Program-made: the position numbers and the translations under genes
Assembly: GCA_944990035.1 (NCBI GenBank)
Contig: CALYLX010000146.1
Span: 496,001-560,000 of the forward strand
Direction of reading: 5' to 3'
Length of the DNA stretch: 64,000 nucleotides
From: Clitopilus passeckerianus
Lineage: Eukaryota > Basidiomycota > Agaricomycetes > Agaricales > Entolomataceae
The notes under the pieces: generated by a model
Told to the model about the DNA's origin: nothing
The model's input: only the letters and a program-made list of their open reading frames with translations
The model's database searches: none
In this document: in pieces, positions 12,052-23,907 of the stretch
Position numbering within the stretch: position 1 is the first letter of the stretch
Layout: the number at the start of each line of letters is the position of its first letter

Positions 12052-12059
12052 CTTAAATA
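12052..12059 (-). promoter_or_regulatory. TATA-like box of the GH127 gene
   Basis: TATTTAAG on the minus strand lies about 51 bases upstream of the GH127 start codon (12001). This is the usual distance for a TATA element with a short 5' UTR in basidiomycete genes. No other core element was identified. Confidence 0.4.
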
Positions 12060-13033
12060 GGACGAGAGCGGTCCGGAGACCAGCCGCAGCGGAGTAGAGG
12101 AGCATGGACATGAGAGACAGAGGATGAAGACGGAAGAATTCAGGACATGAGAACAATGATTAGATAGCACATGCCCCGCTCTCGAGTTATAACTTCGGAG
12201 TGAACGGGTCCAAAAGGTGTCATAGATGGATGAAATACCCTCGATGATGATCTATCGAAGGCGAAAGATACAGCATGTGCTTTCAGTGATTAGCACCACT
12301 TGATAGAGATGGCCCCGAAGATGTCTAATGGGCTCGAAAACGCTGGCCACATGACGACGTCCCCGGGAAGCTTCACCACCGAGCCGTCTTTTGACCTGAG
12401 AAGTATGATCTTCAATGAATTGGACAGAAGCAATGCCAACGTAAAGATACATACCAGGATATGAGTGTGACTAGCTGCAGTACTCAAGCCGGACCGCCGG
12501 CCAATCCAGGAAGTCCGTTGGTTGAACCAGAAACTCGAACATCGAAAGGCTCCAGAAATAGTCTAAATGTGTTCATAAGATTCTATTCCCCGGAGATCTA
12601 AGAGCTTCTAAAACTTGATGAAAATGACCTTTGAACCGCATGATGGTGGTTCAGATCAGAGGGACGAAGAGCAGTTCGGCAAATAGCGGCAAGTATGTAC
12701 GCGAGACCCCACCAGGATTCAAAGATCTCTGAAGGCAAATATGGATCCTTGCAGTTCCATTAGGTTGATTAAAATACTGAATGCGTGCATAGTGGGTATA
12801 ACCTGAGTGAGGTGTAGTGTGTGTAGATTACAAGTATGTAGGCGGCTAAGATTATACTTGACGGCTCGGGTCCTTCCATCCATCCCGATGCGACCACAGG
12901 AGTAGTCTGCAAACGATATACAACTGGATCCATCGTGTAGAGGCCCCAATAAACCATCTTTGTATTAATATTCCCTCACCCATTGTCCCAGGAGCTACGA
13001 CGTTGACACGTCGAAGAACATGTCCTAGCAATT
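12060..13033. other. Intergenic, about 1 kb
   Basis: This lies between the 5' end of the GH127 gene and the 3' end of the GT32-like gene. A minus-strand frame at 12487-12290 begins with a hydrophobic stretch (HILVCIFTLALLLSNSL) followed by KDGSVVKLPGDVVMWPAF. It could encode a 65-aa secreted or anchored peptide, but it has no independent support. The rest shows no coding pattern. Confidence 0.35.
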
Positions 13034-15462
13034 TTACCATTCCAACCATTCCCCGTACATATTGGGTCGTTCGCCGCGAATGTAGGATTCGAAGGTCCTC
13101 TTGAGCACCGTTGACCAGTCCAGGTCGCGTTTATCGTTGGCCCAGGGGTTGCCCTCGTCGTCCTTGGTAGTTTCCTTCTGAAGGACTCCCGGTGGTGGGG
13201 GTTCCTTTTCTGCTTCTAATGCGGCCTTGGCAGCCTCCTCTCCGGCAATAAACTTGGGACCGAGATCGGGCCAGTTGCGTGTTGGATCAAAAGGTTTCCA
13301 CCTGGAGGCAGTCTCTGTCAGGTTCTGCCCAATAGGGAGGACGCGGACCACTCACCAGAAGTTATGGAAGTGGTAGGAGTAAGCACCCTTGAAGAAGCCG
13401 CCAAAGCCGAGTGATTGAGGAGCAGCGCTGTTCTGAGCGGGTGTCTCGAAGAAATCGGCAAACCTATTTGAAAAATTAGCTCAAAGCTCGTCAATATGAT
13501 TTTGAAAGACCTACTCCGTGAAGAATGGCTGTGGTGGACGGTCTCGCTGATAGTTCTCGGTATTCAACCAGGCGGAATCAAACAGCGCGTCCGGTAAACG
13601 CAAGAGCAGAGGCTCAATGAAGGCGTCAGCGGTATAGAGCGATACGGACATGGGATGGAAATCCAGCCCATTCTTGAGTGCCGTTCGGAAGAGGAATGTG
13701 CCGAGCGCCGAGTTCTTGTGCATCCTCAGTACCGCCGTGTTGTACTTCTCCAATCTCGACCAGCGATATGCGAAAGCACCTTTCCATCCCCAAAGTTCTT
13801 CCCAATCCCGCAAGAAGATGGTATCGGCGTCCAGATAAATTCCACCAAACCTATGGCAGAGAACGAATCGTGCCATGTCGGAAAGAATGACGGATAGACG
13901 ATCGTAGGATGAGGAAGACTTCGAGCCAGTTCGGTTCAGCAAATCATCCTCTTCGGCCTTCGTTGTCGCTGTGGCAGTCTCGTTGCCTGCTGTTGCCTCT
14001 TCTTTTGGCTTGTCCGGAACTTCGATAACATGTCCTCCAGAGTTGAACAGAGACTTGAACGACCTCCATTCATCCTTGATCTCTGGGATGCCATCAAGCT
14101 GCTCGGTGGTATTCCACAGCTTGAATTGGATAACTTCTTTGAACCGGGGATGAAGGAACGGCGAGGCCCAAGGACTGCTCTTCAATTGAGCGAACATGTC
14201 ATGCATAGCATTGGGGTTCGGGACGGATGCAGCTGGTCCTGGGTTGATCCACATCCAGAATTGAGGGCGGCAGACAGACATGTCATCGGTGTGCGAGTGA
14301 AGGCCAGTGTTCTGGGTGAAAAGGAAGGAGAGGAGAGCAAGATAGGGTTTATCGGTGAATGGGCCCGTCCAAAACATGTGGAAGCGTCTTGGGTTTTGTT
14401 CTTCATCACAAGGGTCCTTCAAAGAGACGTATGGCTGATGTTTGAGCGGCGTGGAAAGTGCCACCTGCGTTTCCCATTCAGCACCGCGCTTTTTCTTGAG
14501 TCCCGCATCAGGTTCTATTTTAGTGTTCTCGACACCAATGGCTACTGGAGCTGGGTCCGGCTCGATATCGGTTGCATGAGTTGGAAGGTCGTGTTCCTGC
14601 TCCAGATAGATATATTGCCAGTCAGATGTATTGGTCCGTCGCACTCGTTTGCCATTATCAAGGCCCCCTCCAACACGTAACATCTCTAGACAGTCACGAA
14701 CATACTGGAAGCGAATTATGAGCTTGAAAATCAAATAATGCTAAAAATATTCTGCATACCTTGTTCGTTGAGAAATCACAGTTTTTCATAATTATATCCA
14801 TGTCCGCGACCCCTCCTGGTACCGGCCGAGGAGGATATGCCACGTTGGGGGTTTTGCTCTCAATGTTCTGATAAACACGTTTTGGGCCTTCACCGAAGGT
14901 CTCCATATCCCGGTCTTCTTGAGTCGTTGAGCCCTTGAGAGGTTTCGTCGCCCGCTGAAATGGCACCGCTGGGTTTAGAGGGGCCTTCTTCAAGCCAATC
15001 TGCTTTGGGACTGCTCTAATTTTAGTGACATGCACATATCTCTAACTTGAGCCACGTACTGGTTTGCCGACTAGGAAAATGGCCACTTGAAATCTCCCAC
15101 TTCCATATCCTCTGCAAGTCGTCCCGGTGGAATACGAGTGTTGAAGAGTCGTCGATGGTTGGCGTCCAGTTGTCTGGTCCCCAATTGCCCCGTGATGAGT
15201 TGTTCCTCGACACCATCATTAAAGTGACGAAAAATGCGACACAGGCCAAGCAGACTAGTAATGGCCCTCTTGACCGTCTGACTCTTGCTGCTCGTAGGGC
15301 CGCAAAGGGACCGAAGTTGGGTATAGGCAATCGTAGGCGACGAGTGCGAACGCCTGGCACTGGTACCATGACGGCTCTGAACCAGCCATGGGCTGAACCG
15401 TTGGCAAGATGAAGTTTCTCCTCTACGGCTGAGGAATGGTTTGGTAGTAAACCGTTGTTCAT
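13034..15462 (-). CDS. GT32-like glycosyltransferase, type II membrane protein
   Basis: Exons on the minus strand: 15462-about 15060 (cytosolic tail, then a membrane anchor around PLLVCLACVAFFVTLMMV), about 15017-14761, about 14706-13515, about 13463-13357 and about 13305-13034 (TAA). The catalytic part holds RRFHMFWTGPFTDKPYLALL, ARFVLCHRFGGIYLDADTIF and LRDWEELWGW. The DxD motif in YLDADT binds the nucleotide sugar via a metal ion, as in GT32 (Och1/sugar-binding DXD) transferases. A variable Glu/Ala/Thr-rich loop precedes it. The anchor-stem-catalytic layout fits a Golgi enzyme acting on glycoproteins or glycolipids. The first intron is not settled: only 40-44 nt separate the frames (see finding). 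Donor sugar and acceptor cannot be deduced. Confidence 0.8.
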
Positions 15463-15675
15463 AACGTCCGGCCCCGTTGGAGGTCCTCGTTAAAAATTGG
15501 CGTAGGCCAGCGAAGAGGTAAAAGTTGAATCGACGTGGTAGATTCAAGCACAGCCACCATGCACGCCTTTCTGCTGACACCTTTCCCATCAGCCTTGGCT
15601 CTGCAAATCATCTCAGAAATTCGGGCGCTGATGTGGTAACGAAAAAGGATCTATTCAACTGTAAACTATCGATAA

Positions 15676-17413
15676 TTATGCTTGTTTCCTCTGTAATCCC
15701 TTGGGTAGTTCCTTGACCCACGGCAGGAACTCCCGGCCTTGCATATAAGGTCGCAGGACCTCGGGAATCACAAGACCCTGTCGAATGATCAGCAGTTTGC
15801 GGGAGGCGATGCCCGATAAAACGCATACCTCTGGAGTTTGGTGGTTCTCAACGAGACAGCACAGCGCACGTTCGGTGGCACACAGCGTTCCGTTCAACAT
15901 GTGCACGTATACCTTGCGGGCCTGGTCTTTCGTCTTCAGGCCGCACCTGACCTCTAATCTTCGGCTCTCTGTTCATTGATCCAATTAATTGTGAGTTAAG
16001 CATCGCCGTAAGGAAAGGACTCACGGTAGTCGGTGCAGTTTGAAACCGAAACGAGTTCCTTGTACGCTTTCTGGAATGGGAACCACGCCTCCAGATCGTA
16101 TTTCTGAGCAGCCGCCAGATTCAGTCCACCAGAAACGATGCTAACGACTCTGTATCGAATGCCAAGGCTCTGGTAGAAACCCTCGCTGTTCGCCAGCATA
16201 GTCTCGAACATCTCCCAGCTCTTGGAAGGATCTGTGATAACGAACTGCTCGACCTTCTCGAACTGGTGCACACGGAAGATACCCCACATATCCCGCCCGG
16301 CGGAACCGGCCTCCTTGCGGAAACACGTCGAGTATCCAGCGTATTTTATGGGGAGCTGGGTTTCTGGGCTCTCAAACCACTCATCCGAGTGGAATGCGGA
16401 GATGGGCTGCTCCGAGGTTGCAATGAGGTACTTTTCATCGTCGTGGGCAATGACCTATCATGATCGAAATTAATTAGATTGTGTGACGGAGGCATCATGG
16501 AGAACGCCCCGTACCTTGTATAGCTCATCATCAAATTGATCTAGTTGAGCGGTCTTGGCCATCTGGTCCTTGTTCATAAAGAAGGGAGGTTGAACTTTCT
16601 TGTATCCATTTTTCCTCAGGTAGTCCAAGCCATAAGAGATGAGGGCCTGATTTAGATCGACACCATCACCTGTGAGGAAGAATCCTCGATGGCCGGCGAT
16701 CTTTGCACCTAAGAAACAATGAACAACTAATATTAGTCGTGAGTATTGATCCATACCTCGCTCGAGATCCATTGCATCTAATCGTAGCAGGACTTCGTGG
16801 TGAGGCATAATATCCGTCCTTGGTGCCGGCTCATCTGCTTCGCCAGCAGGATGCCATGTTCGTAGTGTGACGTTGTCATCCTGTATCGCATTCAGTAACC
16901 ATGATCCAGAAAATTTGAGGATAGGCACTCACTTCTGTTAAACTGACGGGGACATCCTTTCCGACCAGATTGCCCACAGTTGAGGTTTTCTGGCGCATGA
17001 GAACTTCAAAGTCCTTTGCTTCCTTCTTCTTTGCTTCTACTTGTGCATCTATCTCTTTCTTTGCTACTACAAGGTCGTCTGCTTGTTGCTTGGCCTACGG
17101 TGATCGTATTAGCGTTGTGTTCAAGTATCTGGATGGAAACCGAACGTACCTTCTTCTTTGCGCCAATCTCTTTCTGAATATCGTTAACTTTCTTCCGCAG
17201 AATATTTATATCATAGTCCACTTTCAGTCCTAAAGGTCAGATTTATTGCATTTATAAACGACGAGTAATTTACACACTCTTCACCCAATCCGTGTACATT
17301 TGGATAATCTCGTCGACCAACTCGACCGAGTGTCCTCGTTTCCTCTGAGATTCCCTAATCTCCTCCGCATTCCCTCCTTTGTTGTCAATAAAGCTGAGTA
17401 TGTCGAGAGTCAT
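15676..17413 (-). CDS. SES1: Seryl-tRNA synthetase, cytosolic (class II)
   Basis: This enzyme charges tRNA-Ser with serine using ATP. The start ATG at 17413 gives [20 protein letters not shown], the conserved N-terminus of eukaryotic cytosolic SerRS, followed by the antiparallel coiled-coil tRNA arm ([15 protein letters not shown]...[24 protein letters not shown]). The class II core follows: [30 protein letters not shown], motif 2 around [20 protein letters not shown], the helix [10 protein letters not shown], and motif 3 [18 protein letters not shown]. The C-terminus is basic ([12 protein letters not shown] at 15676). About eight exons are seen, all with GT...AG ends. No mitochondrial presequence is visible, so this is the cytosolic enzyme. 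It is transcribed divergently from the acidic protein gene at 17711. Confidence 0.93.
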
Positions 17414-17710
17414 GATAGCCAGTTCTTGCAGTTATCGCCTTGCCTTAGCGGTATAAATCCTCAAAATCTTTTGGACTCAGCTTGACTCGATCGCAGAGAT
17501 CGATTTTCTCGCTTACATAACGCTGCGATAAGATTGGATCTGCACGTGCCCATCTCGGATAAACGCCCCAAAAGCAGCAACAAGGCCGAAGCCAAACAAA
17601 CAACAAACAACAATTTCCCCAGTGCGGATCACGGTCGCGTTTTGCTGTCAATTCGACTTCGTCCTTCCTTTCCCCAGGTCGTCGTTTATACGCTCAAGAA
17701 CGCGTTCATT
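17414..17710. promoter_or_regulatory. Shared divergent promoter region (297 bp)
   Basis: The start codons of the seryl-tRNA synthetase gene (minus) and the acidic protein gene (plus) are only 297 bp apart, so both promoters and 5' UTRs must fit here. There is no clear TATA box in either direction. The interval has CAACAA/CAAACAA-rich tracts near 17580-17610. Co-expression is plausible but is inference. Confidence 0.6.
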
Positions 17711-18458
17711 ATGTTCCAGAATCTTATTAGGAGGATATCACATTCGATTATACCACGGCCAGATCGACCATGGGCAGATGACGGTGAGTTACCCCTGCTT
17801 GGCGCGATTCCCGCGATTTTATAATGAATTTCGGTGTTCTGATAAATATCGTTTTTGGCTGTAATTAGCGACCTCGAATGCGCCGCAGAAGAGAAAGCGA
17901 AGGCTGAGCACCTCTGACCAGGACAGCGACGAGGAAGGCTCCAAGAAGAAGATCAGGAGCGGGGTGTCTACCCCTCTGGACGAGAGTAAACCCGTCTTCG
18001 CCCAGCCCGAGACTCAGGAGGTCAAGGATGTCACAGCTGGTGTCAACGAGGTAGAGCTGGAAGATAAAGCTGCCAACTCCGTTGCTCCTGAAGCTGTTCC
18101 TCTTCCCGAAGGAGAGTCGAACGAATTGGACGAGCCAGTTCCATCCTCTGATACTTCAGAGGTGGCCAAGCCACAGGATCAGGCAGATGCTACACCTATC
18201 GCCGTTGATACGTCTCCTGCTGCTCCTGAAGCCGGACCTGCCGAATCAGCATCTTCTTCAGAAGACGCTCCCCACCAGGACACTGTCATAGACAGCACGC
18301 AGGAACACGAAACCTCTGCACTACCCACTTCAACAACCGAAGTCAAGGAGGTGGAGGAAGACTCTACTCCTGTCACCGCCACCAACGATGATTCCAAACC
18401 TGTCGTCGAGGAAGTCCAACCAAAAACTGACGATGTCGACCCACCTCAGAAGGACTAA
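17711..18458 (+). CDS. Acidic, disordered protein with basic nuclear-type signal, 220 aa
   Basis: Two exons, 17711-17783 and 17869-18458, joined in phase 1. The N-terminal 24 residues (MFQNLIRRISHSIIPRPDRP...) are basic and amphipathic. Exon 2 opens with PQKRKRRLSTSDQDSDEEGSK, a strong basic cluster followed by a casein-kinase-2-like acidic Ser/Asp/Glu stretch, and KKKIRSG. The remaining 180 residues are low-complexity Glu/Pro/Ser/Thr/Val (for example STTEVKEVEEDS) with no fold predicted by eye. The family was not recognised. A nuclear, chromatin- or nucleolus-associated role is possible from the composition, but this is inference. Its head-to-head neighbour is seryl-tRNA synthetase. Confidence 0.7.
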
Positions 18459-18769
18459 CATTTAACGATATTGATACGATTTATTACCTATCTATTGTCG
18501 GAAGGATACCCCACGCCCGCTCCTTTACTCCCATTTCTCTTGGCTACCTTGTTATTGGCTGTCTTGTATCACACCTCGCTATCTAGGTTCTTGTATACCG
18601 TATTTGCTATAAACTAACTTTGGTGATTGTGTACATATTGTACTGTTCACCTATATCACCTCCAACCCTGTCAATGTGTACAAAACGCCCATTCGCTTCA
18701 ATTTCCTGTCGTTGTTTCTACTCTACGCATCCTCACGATCATTGGACTCGTGCATTCTTCGGCTCCCTT

Positions 18770-19048
18770 TCATCTTGCATGCTCCTTTGCTGCAGTATTG
18801 ACATACGAGCAGACTCGCCTTGGGTGCAGGTTGTATGTTGGGTCGACAATGTTTCCGGGGATGACAACCTCAGATTACGTCCTGGAGCACCTTATCAGGC
18901 ATTTCAGGGTACGAAAAGGTTATCAGCGGGTATACACTATCGATAGACCCTTCGAGGCTGTGGGTAGTGGTGACCAGGATGTTTGGGGCGAATGGCGGGC
19001 CACTTGTTTGATCAGATCAAACACGCGTTTGCGGTGAGGCAGGCTCAT
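18770..19048 (-). CDS. Small conserved-looking protein, 69 aa, two exons
   Basis: Minus-strand exon 19048-18938 encodes MSLPHRKRVFDLIKQVARHS and ends ...ASKGLSI. Exon 18868-18770 encodes VVIPGNIVDPTYNLHP, RRVCSYVNTAAKEHAR and TGA. The 69-nt intron has a GTGTAT donor, CTGAT branch-like bases and an AG acceptor, and both phases are 0. The protein is basic and shows the mix of charged helix and Pro/Gly turn expected of a real small protein rather than a chance frame. An in-frame ATG at 19084 would add 12 residues. No family was recognised. It is convergent with the acidic protein gene that ends at 18458. Confidence 0.45.
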
Positions 19049-19510
19049 TCTATCGTGACATACTCTGCCCTTCGTCGTTCTCATAATTTTTTCTGTCGCT
19101 AGAAGCCTCTCTGAAACTTGCCAAGGTTCGGTATTCGGGAGAATTACGCAGCAACAGCTCTTCTTGAACGGGCTTGAGACTTGTTCAAGCCAGACTGTTC
19201 TTCCAGGCAGCAGCACAATATTCCAACCATCCCAGAATATTGCTTAGGCAAACATTGTTGCACAAACATTCGGGGTAAATGGAGTACAGCCTTTCCAGGT
19301 GATATATGCCTCGCTGCAAGTGTCCCGAACACGCCTGCCCGAACCCTGAATGTGATGATGTCGAGGCTTTCCCGATTCTGCAATCACGCGAGTCACCTTG
19401 GAACACTTCCCCCTCCTCGCCCACACTAGGCAATGATCGTTACGAAAACCGCATACGCTTTTCACGCACCCGGCATCACGGAAGTCCATGCGAAAGGCGC
19501 AGCGGATTCA

Positions 19511-19520
19511 TATATATAAA
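19511..19520 (+). promoter_or_regulatory. TATA box candidate for the 19625 gene
   Basis: TATATATAAA lies 105 bp upstream of the start codon at 19625, which leaves room for a 5' UTR of about 70-80 nt. It is the only strong TATA string between the small gene at 18770-19048 and this start. Confidence 0.45.
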
Positions 19521-19624
19521 CCAAAGTATGAACACGAGCATACCCCATTCCCTTCCAATACCATTCCTCCCGTTCCGTTGCAGGACAACTCTTAGAGGTC
19601 GTTCAGACCCCTAGTACTCTTGAG

Positions 19625-21943
19625 ATGCTCGGCTTTCTCTCCAAGTGGATACCGAGGGCGACATCGCTAGGTCAGGTAGAGGAGCAGAGGGCTAATGATG
19701 ATAAGCTACACCTTCCACTTCCCATCACAGAGCGGACAGCGAGAGGTGCTGCAGAGTCGCCAGCGTCTGCGACAAGACCCGTCATAAGCGCCCCCATTCC
19801 TCATCTCTCCTACTCACTCACTGGCTTCGACTTACCGGATACTTCAAGTTCTCAATCACAGCTGCACCAGCAGCAACAACATTTCCTCTATAGCGCAGCT
19901 CGATCAGGATCATCCTCGGCATCATGGCTCAACTCGAACTCTTCGTCGTCGCTCAATTCATCCGAACGGATACCTTCGCTCCCCTGGCCACAACCACCAC
20001 CACAAGTCGTACGCCTTCCAGACCATGCGCTACACGGTCCTTTCCCCCTCCTACGGTCCAATTCGTCTCCACCCGACCTATTCGCCGAAGGTGGTGCTTC
20101 GGGCTCGAGCACGCCTATACCAGACTACCGTCGCGGCTCCCCTAAAGCACATTTGAAGCTTAACACGAACCCTGAGTTTTCGCGCAGCACGCAATCATTG
20201 CAGCTAGAACCGTATCAGCCAACTACAACCAGTGATGTATACGGCGCTTCATACAGTTATCCTTTGGCCAAGCAGCTTTCCCCGATTCCTGAACAGGACT
20301 ACTTCTCTCCCGATTCCCTGCGCAAGACCATGACGCTTCCCGGAAGCGCAGGTCCTAATGTGTCAACGTACTCCATTGCTGGTGCTGCCGGGTCCATGGG
20401 ATCACTGAACACAGTGATTGCTCCCAGCCCGGCGGGAGAGTCGTTCGTTTCAGAAACTTTCACCCGTAAGTCTATGTCAAGCTTCATGAAATTAACGTGT
20501 TCCGATCGCTCATAATGACTCTTCACATTGGCAGGACCTTCACCTTCATACTCCAACTCCCATCCCTTCCTCACGCGGCAGCTTAATAGAACTGTATCAC
20601 AAACGTCTTCAAGGACGCTTGAATCGGTTATCTCCTCCACTCGGCCTACGCCTTCTACACCTGCGACACCCTCCATCATCAATACCTCTGTTGCATCAAG
20701 TATTCCCCCAGCCAACAGTCCTGGCGCATACTCAAATCACTCCACAATTAGCACACCTTTGGCTAGGACAGGACGATCCATGGTCGGAACTATGCCGACA
20801 ATCAATAGCAGTGACGAATCTGGCCTCTACCCAGACGATCCAGACGATCCTGTATATGGACAAGCTGACCTCGAGTCTTTGCATGCCGAGAGCTTCGTCA
20901 CCGCCAGCGAGACAAGCCCGCCCACCGACATGCATGACGTCCCTCTAGGCGACTCCTACGACTCAGACGTGGATGGGGAAATTCCGCAAGACTCGCGGAT
21001 GGACGAGACGGCGGACATCAGCATGATTCGCTCGGAAGTCAGCGGTGTTGAAAGTGAGGAGGTGCTGCAGGCGCAAGTGGGAGATGTAGGAGAGGTCCCG
21101 GTGCAATCCACATCGGTCTCATTTGCTAGCAGGCGGAGGAACCAGGATGCAGAGATGGGGTCTGGAGACGGCGTCATCACACTGAGCGCCAAACGGCAGC
21201 AACTCTTCTCGCAGTCTACACCAGCGTTCTGGGCGTTCTGGCTAGGATTCATTCTCCCACCTCTGTGGCTCTTCGCTGGGTGGCAGATTACTCGACGAGG
21301 AGAACAGCCTTCAAGGATGACATTCTGGGAATTCTACCTAAACACCCGGTTCTGGAAGGACGTCATGATGGGGAGGGTCCACTGCGGCTGCTGTGGGCAG
21401 AAGAAGATGGTCAGAAGGGTGTCGTGGTTTCAGCAGCAGGATGGCGGGATCGGCGTGATGGAGATAGCTTTGGCGACTCAGCAGATGCAACCTACACCTC
21501 CGATGATGCAGGCTCCAACCGAACCCAAGAAATCAGTGATTTCACCTCGCCTCCCTAGATGGATTGCCGAAAAGCAAAGTTCGGACGATGGTCGTGCAAG
21601 ATTGAACGACCCTAAACGCTCTCTTCGTGGCATCTCATTTGGCTACCCGTTTATCCCTCGCCCGTTACGGCTCGGGGCCCCGTCACCGAGCGACATAGAG
21701 AAACGCTCCGGGATGTGCCTCGAGATCTCCGGTGTGCTTGGAAAGCCTAATCGTCTATTGGACCAGATGTATGGCGTCAAGCTGACCGAAGTACGAGGCA
21801 GGCCCGAGAGCGGTAGAAGGATCATCGATCCTTGGATACAAAGGTGCAGATACGCATTTTGCTGGTGGTTGATCCTCGTTTGCATTGCGTCCTGCGTTCT
21901 TTCTATCTACCTCATTATTTATAACACCAGGCAACTCAGATAA
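19625..21943 (+). CDS. Ser/Pro-rich protein with two C-terminal membrane segments, 749 aa
   Basis: Two exons, 19625-20465 and 20535-21943, joined in phase 1 (GTAAGT...GGCAG). The first 500 residues are disordered and rich in Ser, Pro, Thr and Gln, with short tracts such as QLHQQQQHF and SSASWLNSNSSSSL. An acidic part (DDPDDPVYGQADLESLH) follows. The last third has a membrane segment (AFWAFWLGFILPPLWLFAGW), a Cys-rich loop with HCGCCGQKKMVRRVSW, and a second membrane segment at the very end (CWWLILVCIASCVLSIYLII). The layout suggests a long cytosolic regulatory tail and a hairpin-like membrane anchor. No enzymatic motif was seen and the family is not recognised. The CGCC motif could bind metal or be palmitoylated; that is inference. 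Confidence 0.75.
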
Positions 21944-22202
21944 ACCGGACGCTCAAGGCATTTGTATATTAATTTGCACGTTCCATCGCCTCCGCATCCT
22001 TGTTATTTAGTCCCCTGCATTTGTACACTAACACCATTTGCATGATCCTCGCATAGTGTGGCACGCAATATCGGTACTTACAAGCATTATGTACATTACT
22101 TTGTTCAGCTACTCATTCACGATTAGTATCGGCCCATGACCGCATCATCAACATTCTAAATTGTCGAACAGTATGAGCCTCCTTTCGATTCAAATAATTC
22201 TA

Positions 22203-22643
22203 CTACTTGAACAACCTCGTCGTAAGTAAAGAAAAACGGTCGACGCCCGTTGCAACTACAGTCATCTTGTCCTTGCGAGGAGCTTCCCTATAACGCCTGC
22301 ACATTTCGTATAGGCGCTGTAAGGAGACCTCTTGACTGTATTGTCTCTCCCGCCTGACTGGTCTGCGGTGGCACACATATTCGGGTGCACGGAGGCATTG
22401 ACCGGGATTACGTTCAGGCTTCCGGTCTAACTTGCTCCCGTCTCGCCCTCCTGCTGTTTCGCCTATGTGTTTTTGTCTCCAGTTAGGTCTGAATGAATAG
22501 AATGAAAGGAGAAGTGTGCGAGGTATTAGGAGAGACGTCATAACTTCTGCCTCCAAACGGCTACCTATGTGGTCAGGCTCCCAGCCGGTCGTCTCCTTCT
22601 CTTTCCCTAAGCTCGTGAGTCGACTGGGCGAGAGTCTGCCCAC
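22203..22643 (-). CDS. Open frame of uncertain status, up to 146 aa
   Basis: A minus-strand open frame in the 3' flank of the Ser-rich gene ends in TAA. The second half reads RRERQYSQEVSLQRLYEMCRRYREAPRKDKM, then VVATGVDRFSLL, charged and helical enough to be coding. The first half is less convincing. There is no motif, no splice support and no neighbour that helps. It could be an exon of a lost or fragmented gene. Confidence 0.2.
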   Translation of the reverse strand: MGRLSPSRLTSLGKEKETTGWEPDHIGSRLEAEVMTSLLIPRTLLLSFYSFRPNWRQKHIGETAGGRDGSKLDRKPERNPGQCLRAPEYVCHRRPVRRERQYSQEVSLQRLYEMCRRYREAPRKDKMTVVATGVDRFSLLTTRLFK

Positions 22644-23379
22644 AAGATCAATAGTCCCCTACCATACGCTTGAGGCACCAGAACTTGAAGTCAGGATCGG
22701 CTGACTTCGTAAGTTCTTATTACTTACGTTCCAGAGGCGCACGTCAGGAGATTGGGCATGGGTCAGAGAAGTGCATAGAATAGTCTAGATAATGAAGCTC
22801 CTTGAGAAAGGTGAGGCATTGCGCCTAGTTTATACATGCGGCCGACGATTGACGAGTTGAAGGTTGCCTTGGAACTACTGTATCGTACTACGGGTCGGGA
22901 TCTCGAATCTGTCACTTGAATCCCATTAATTTTTTATAGTATCGTCTTCGGTACGCCTTTATCAAAAGCCTGTGTCGCCGTGAAATGTTGGCACCTGACA
23001 TAGATCGGGGTTTCTTTTCTATTCAACATGATGGCGGAATTTTGAAGGGAACGAGGTGGATTCCTATGAACATGACACCCTTGTCACAACGTCAGCGCTG
23101 GAGCACCTAGTGGTAGTTCTGAGCCATTCCTGATTGTATTATTAGTGCCGTTGATTAGATTTGTCCCCGTCGATTGAGTATTGATATTGAGCTGCGGATT
23201 GCTTCTACCACTGTTTGTGTTAGACCATGCTTCTGGTAGCTGATGTGATAGATACGTATCGTCTACTAGAAGTCGTAAGTTTGATACTTATCGATTTTCT
23301 TTGAATTAATCTTTGGGTTGTGTCTCATCCTTAAAATGTCTGCCCTCACCACCACGAGCTCAACCTTAAGAAGGTTGAC
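22644..23379. other. Non-coding gap
   Basis: About 740 bases with frequent stops in all frames and AT-rich patches. I see no gene, repeat or RNA. Confidence 0.4.
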
Positions 23380-23907
23380 TTATAGAAAGACAGGATGCGC
23401 CTCCTCGTAGGGTAGTTCATTGTACATGAAAAACAATGCTGAATCAAAATATATCCGGCCGGAAGATCGGGTTATGCCACCAATGGAGGCGAGGTGATCT
23501 CGAACGGCTTCGGCAGTGAGATAATGATGAAGTCTCTGGTAGGATTGTTCGTCAATATTCACGGTTGTAACAGAATGGCTTTGGAAGATATTACGAGTCG
23601 TGACATGCTAGACCAATCCCACTCGTTCTCGAGCACCTCAGAGATCAACAATGAGACCTCCTCCCTCATCAAGTAGTAGCCTCCCCCAGATATTTGCGGT
23701 AGCAGTAAAGCAGTGAGCTCATCTTCGTATCGGACATTATACATGCTTTCAAGTTGTTGGACCAGCTGTGGGGGATATTTTATCTCAACTCGCCTAATCT
23801 CGGCTAGGAGTTGAGTGAGAAACGCGTTGTCAACATGTGTGCAGTGGGATGAACCTGCCTCAATCGCGAGCCTAAGAACAGCAGCTCGTACCAACCCCGT
23901 GGGAAGC
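23380..23907 (-). CDS. 3' exons of an unrecognised gene
   Basis: The minus-strand frame 23907-23595 encodes LVRAAVLRLAIEAGSSHCTH, then FLTQLLAEIRRVEIKYPPQL, YEDELTALLLPQISGGGYYL and REEVSLLISEVLENEWDWSS. A GTAATA donor at 23594 and a CCAG acceptor before 23535 join it in phase to RLHHYLTAEAVRDHLASIGG, then GRIYFDSALFFMYNEL, and TAA at 23380. Without this splice the frame stops early, so the intron is well supported. The upstream exon is not found: the acceptor at 23908 (CTTGACAG) implies one, but no in-phase ATG exon is clear. It is a helical protein of unknown family, possibly belonging with the frames at 24.3-25.6 kb. Confidence 0.45.

Noticed and set aside
14030..14680. Plus-strand open frame of 216 codons
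   Set aside because: It lies wholly antisense to the catalytic exon of the GT32-like gene; the minus frame carries the DxD motif and is clearly the coding one.
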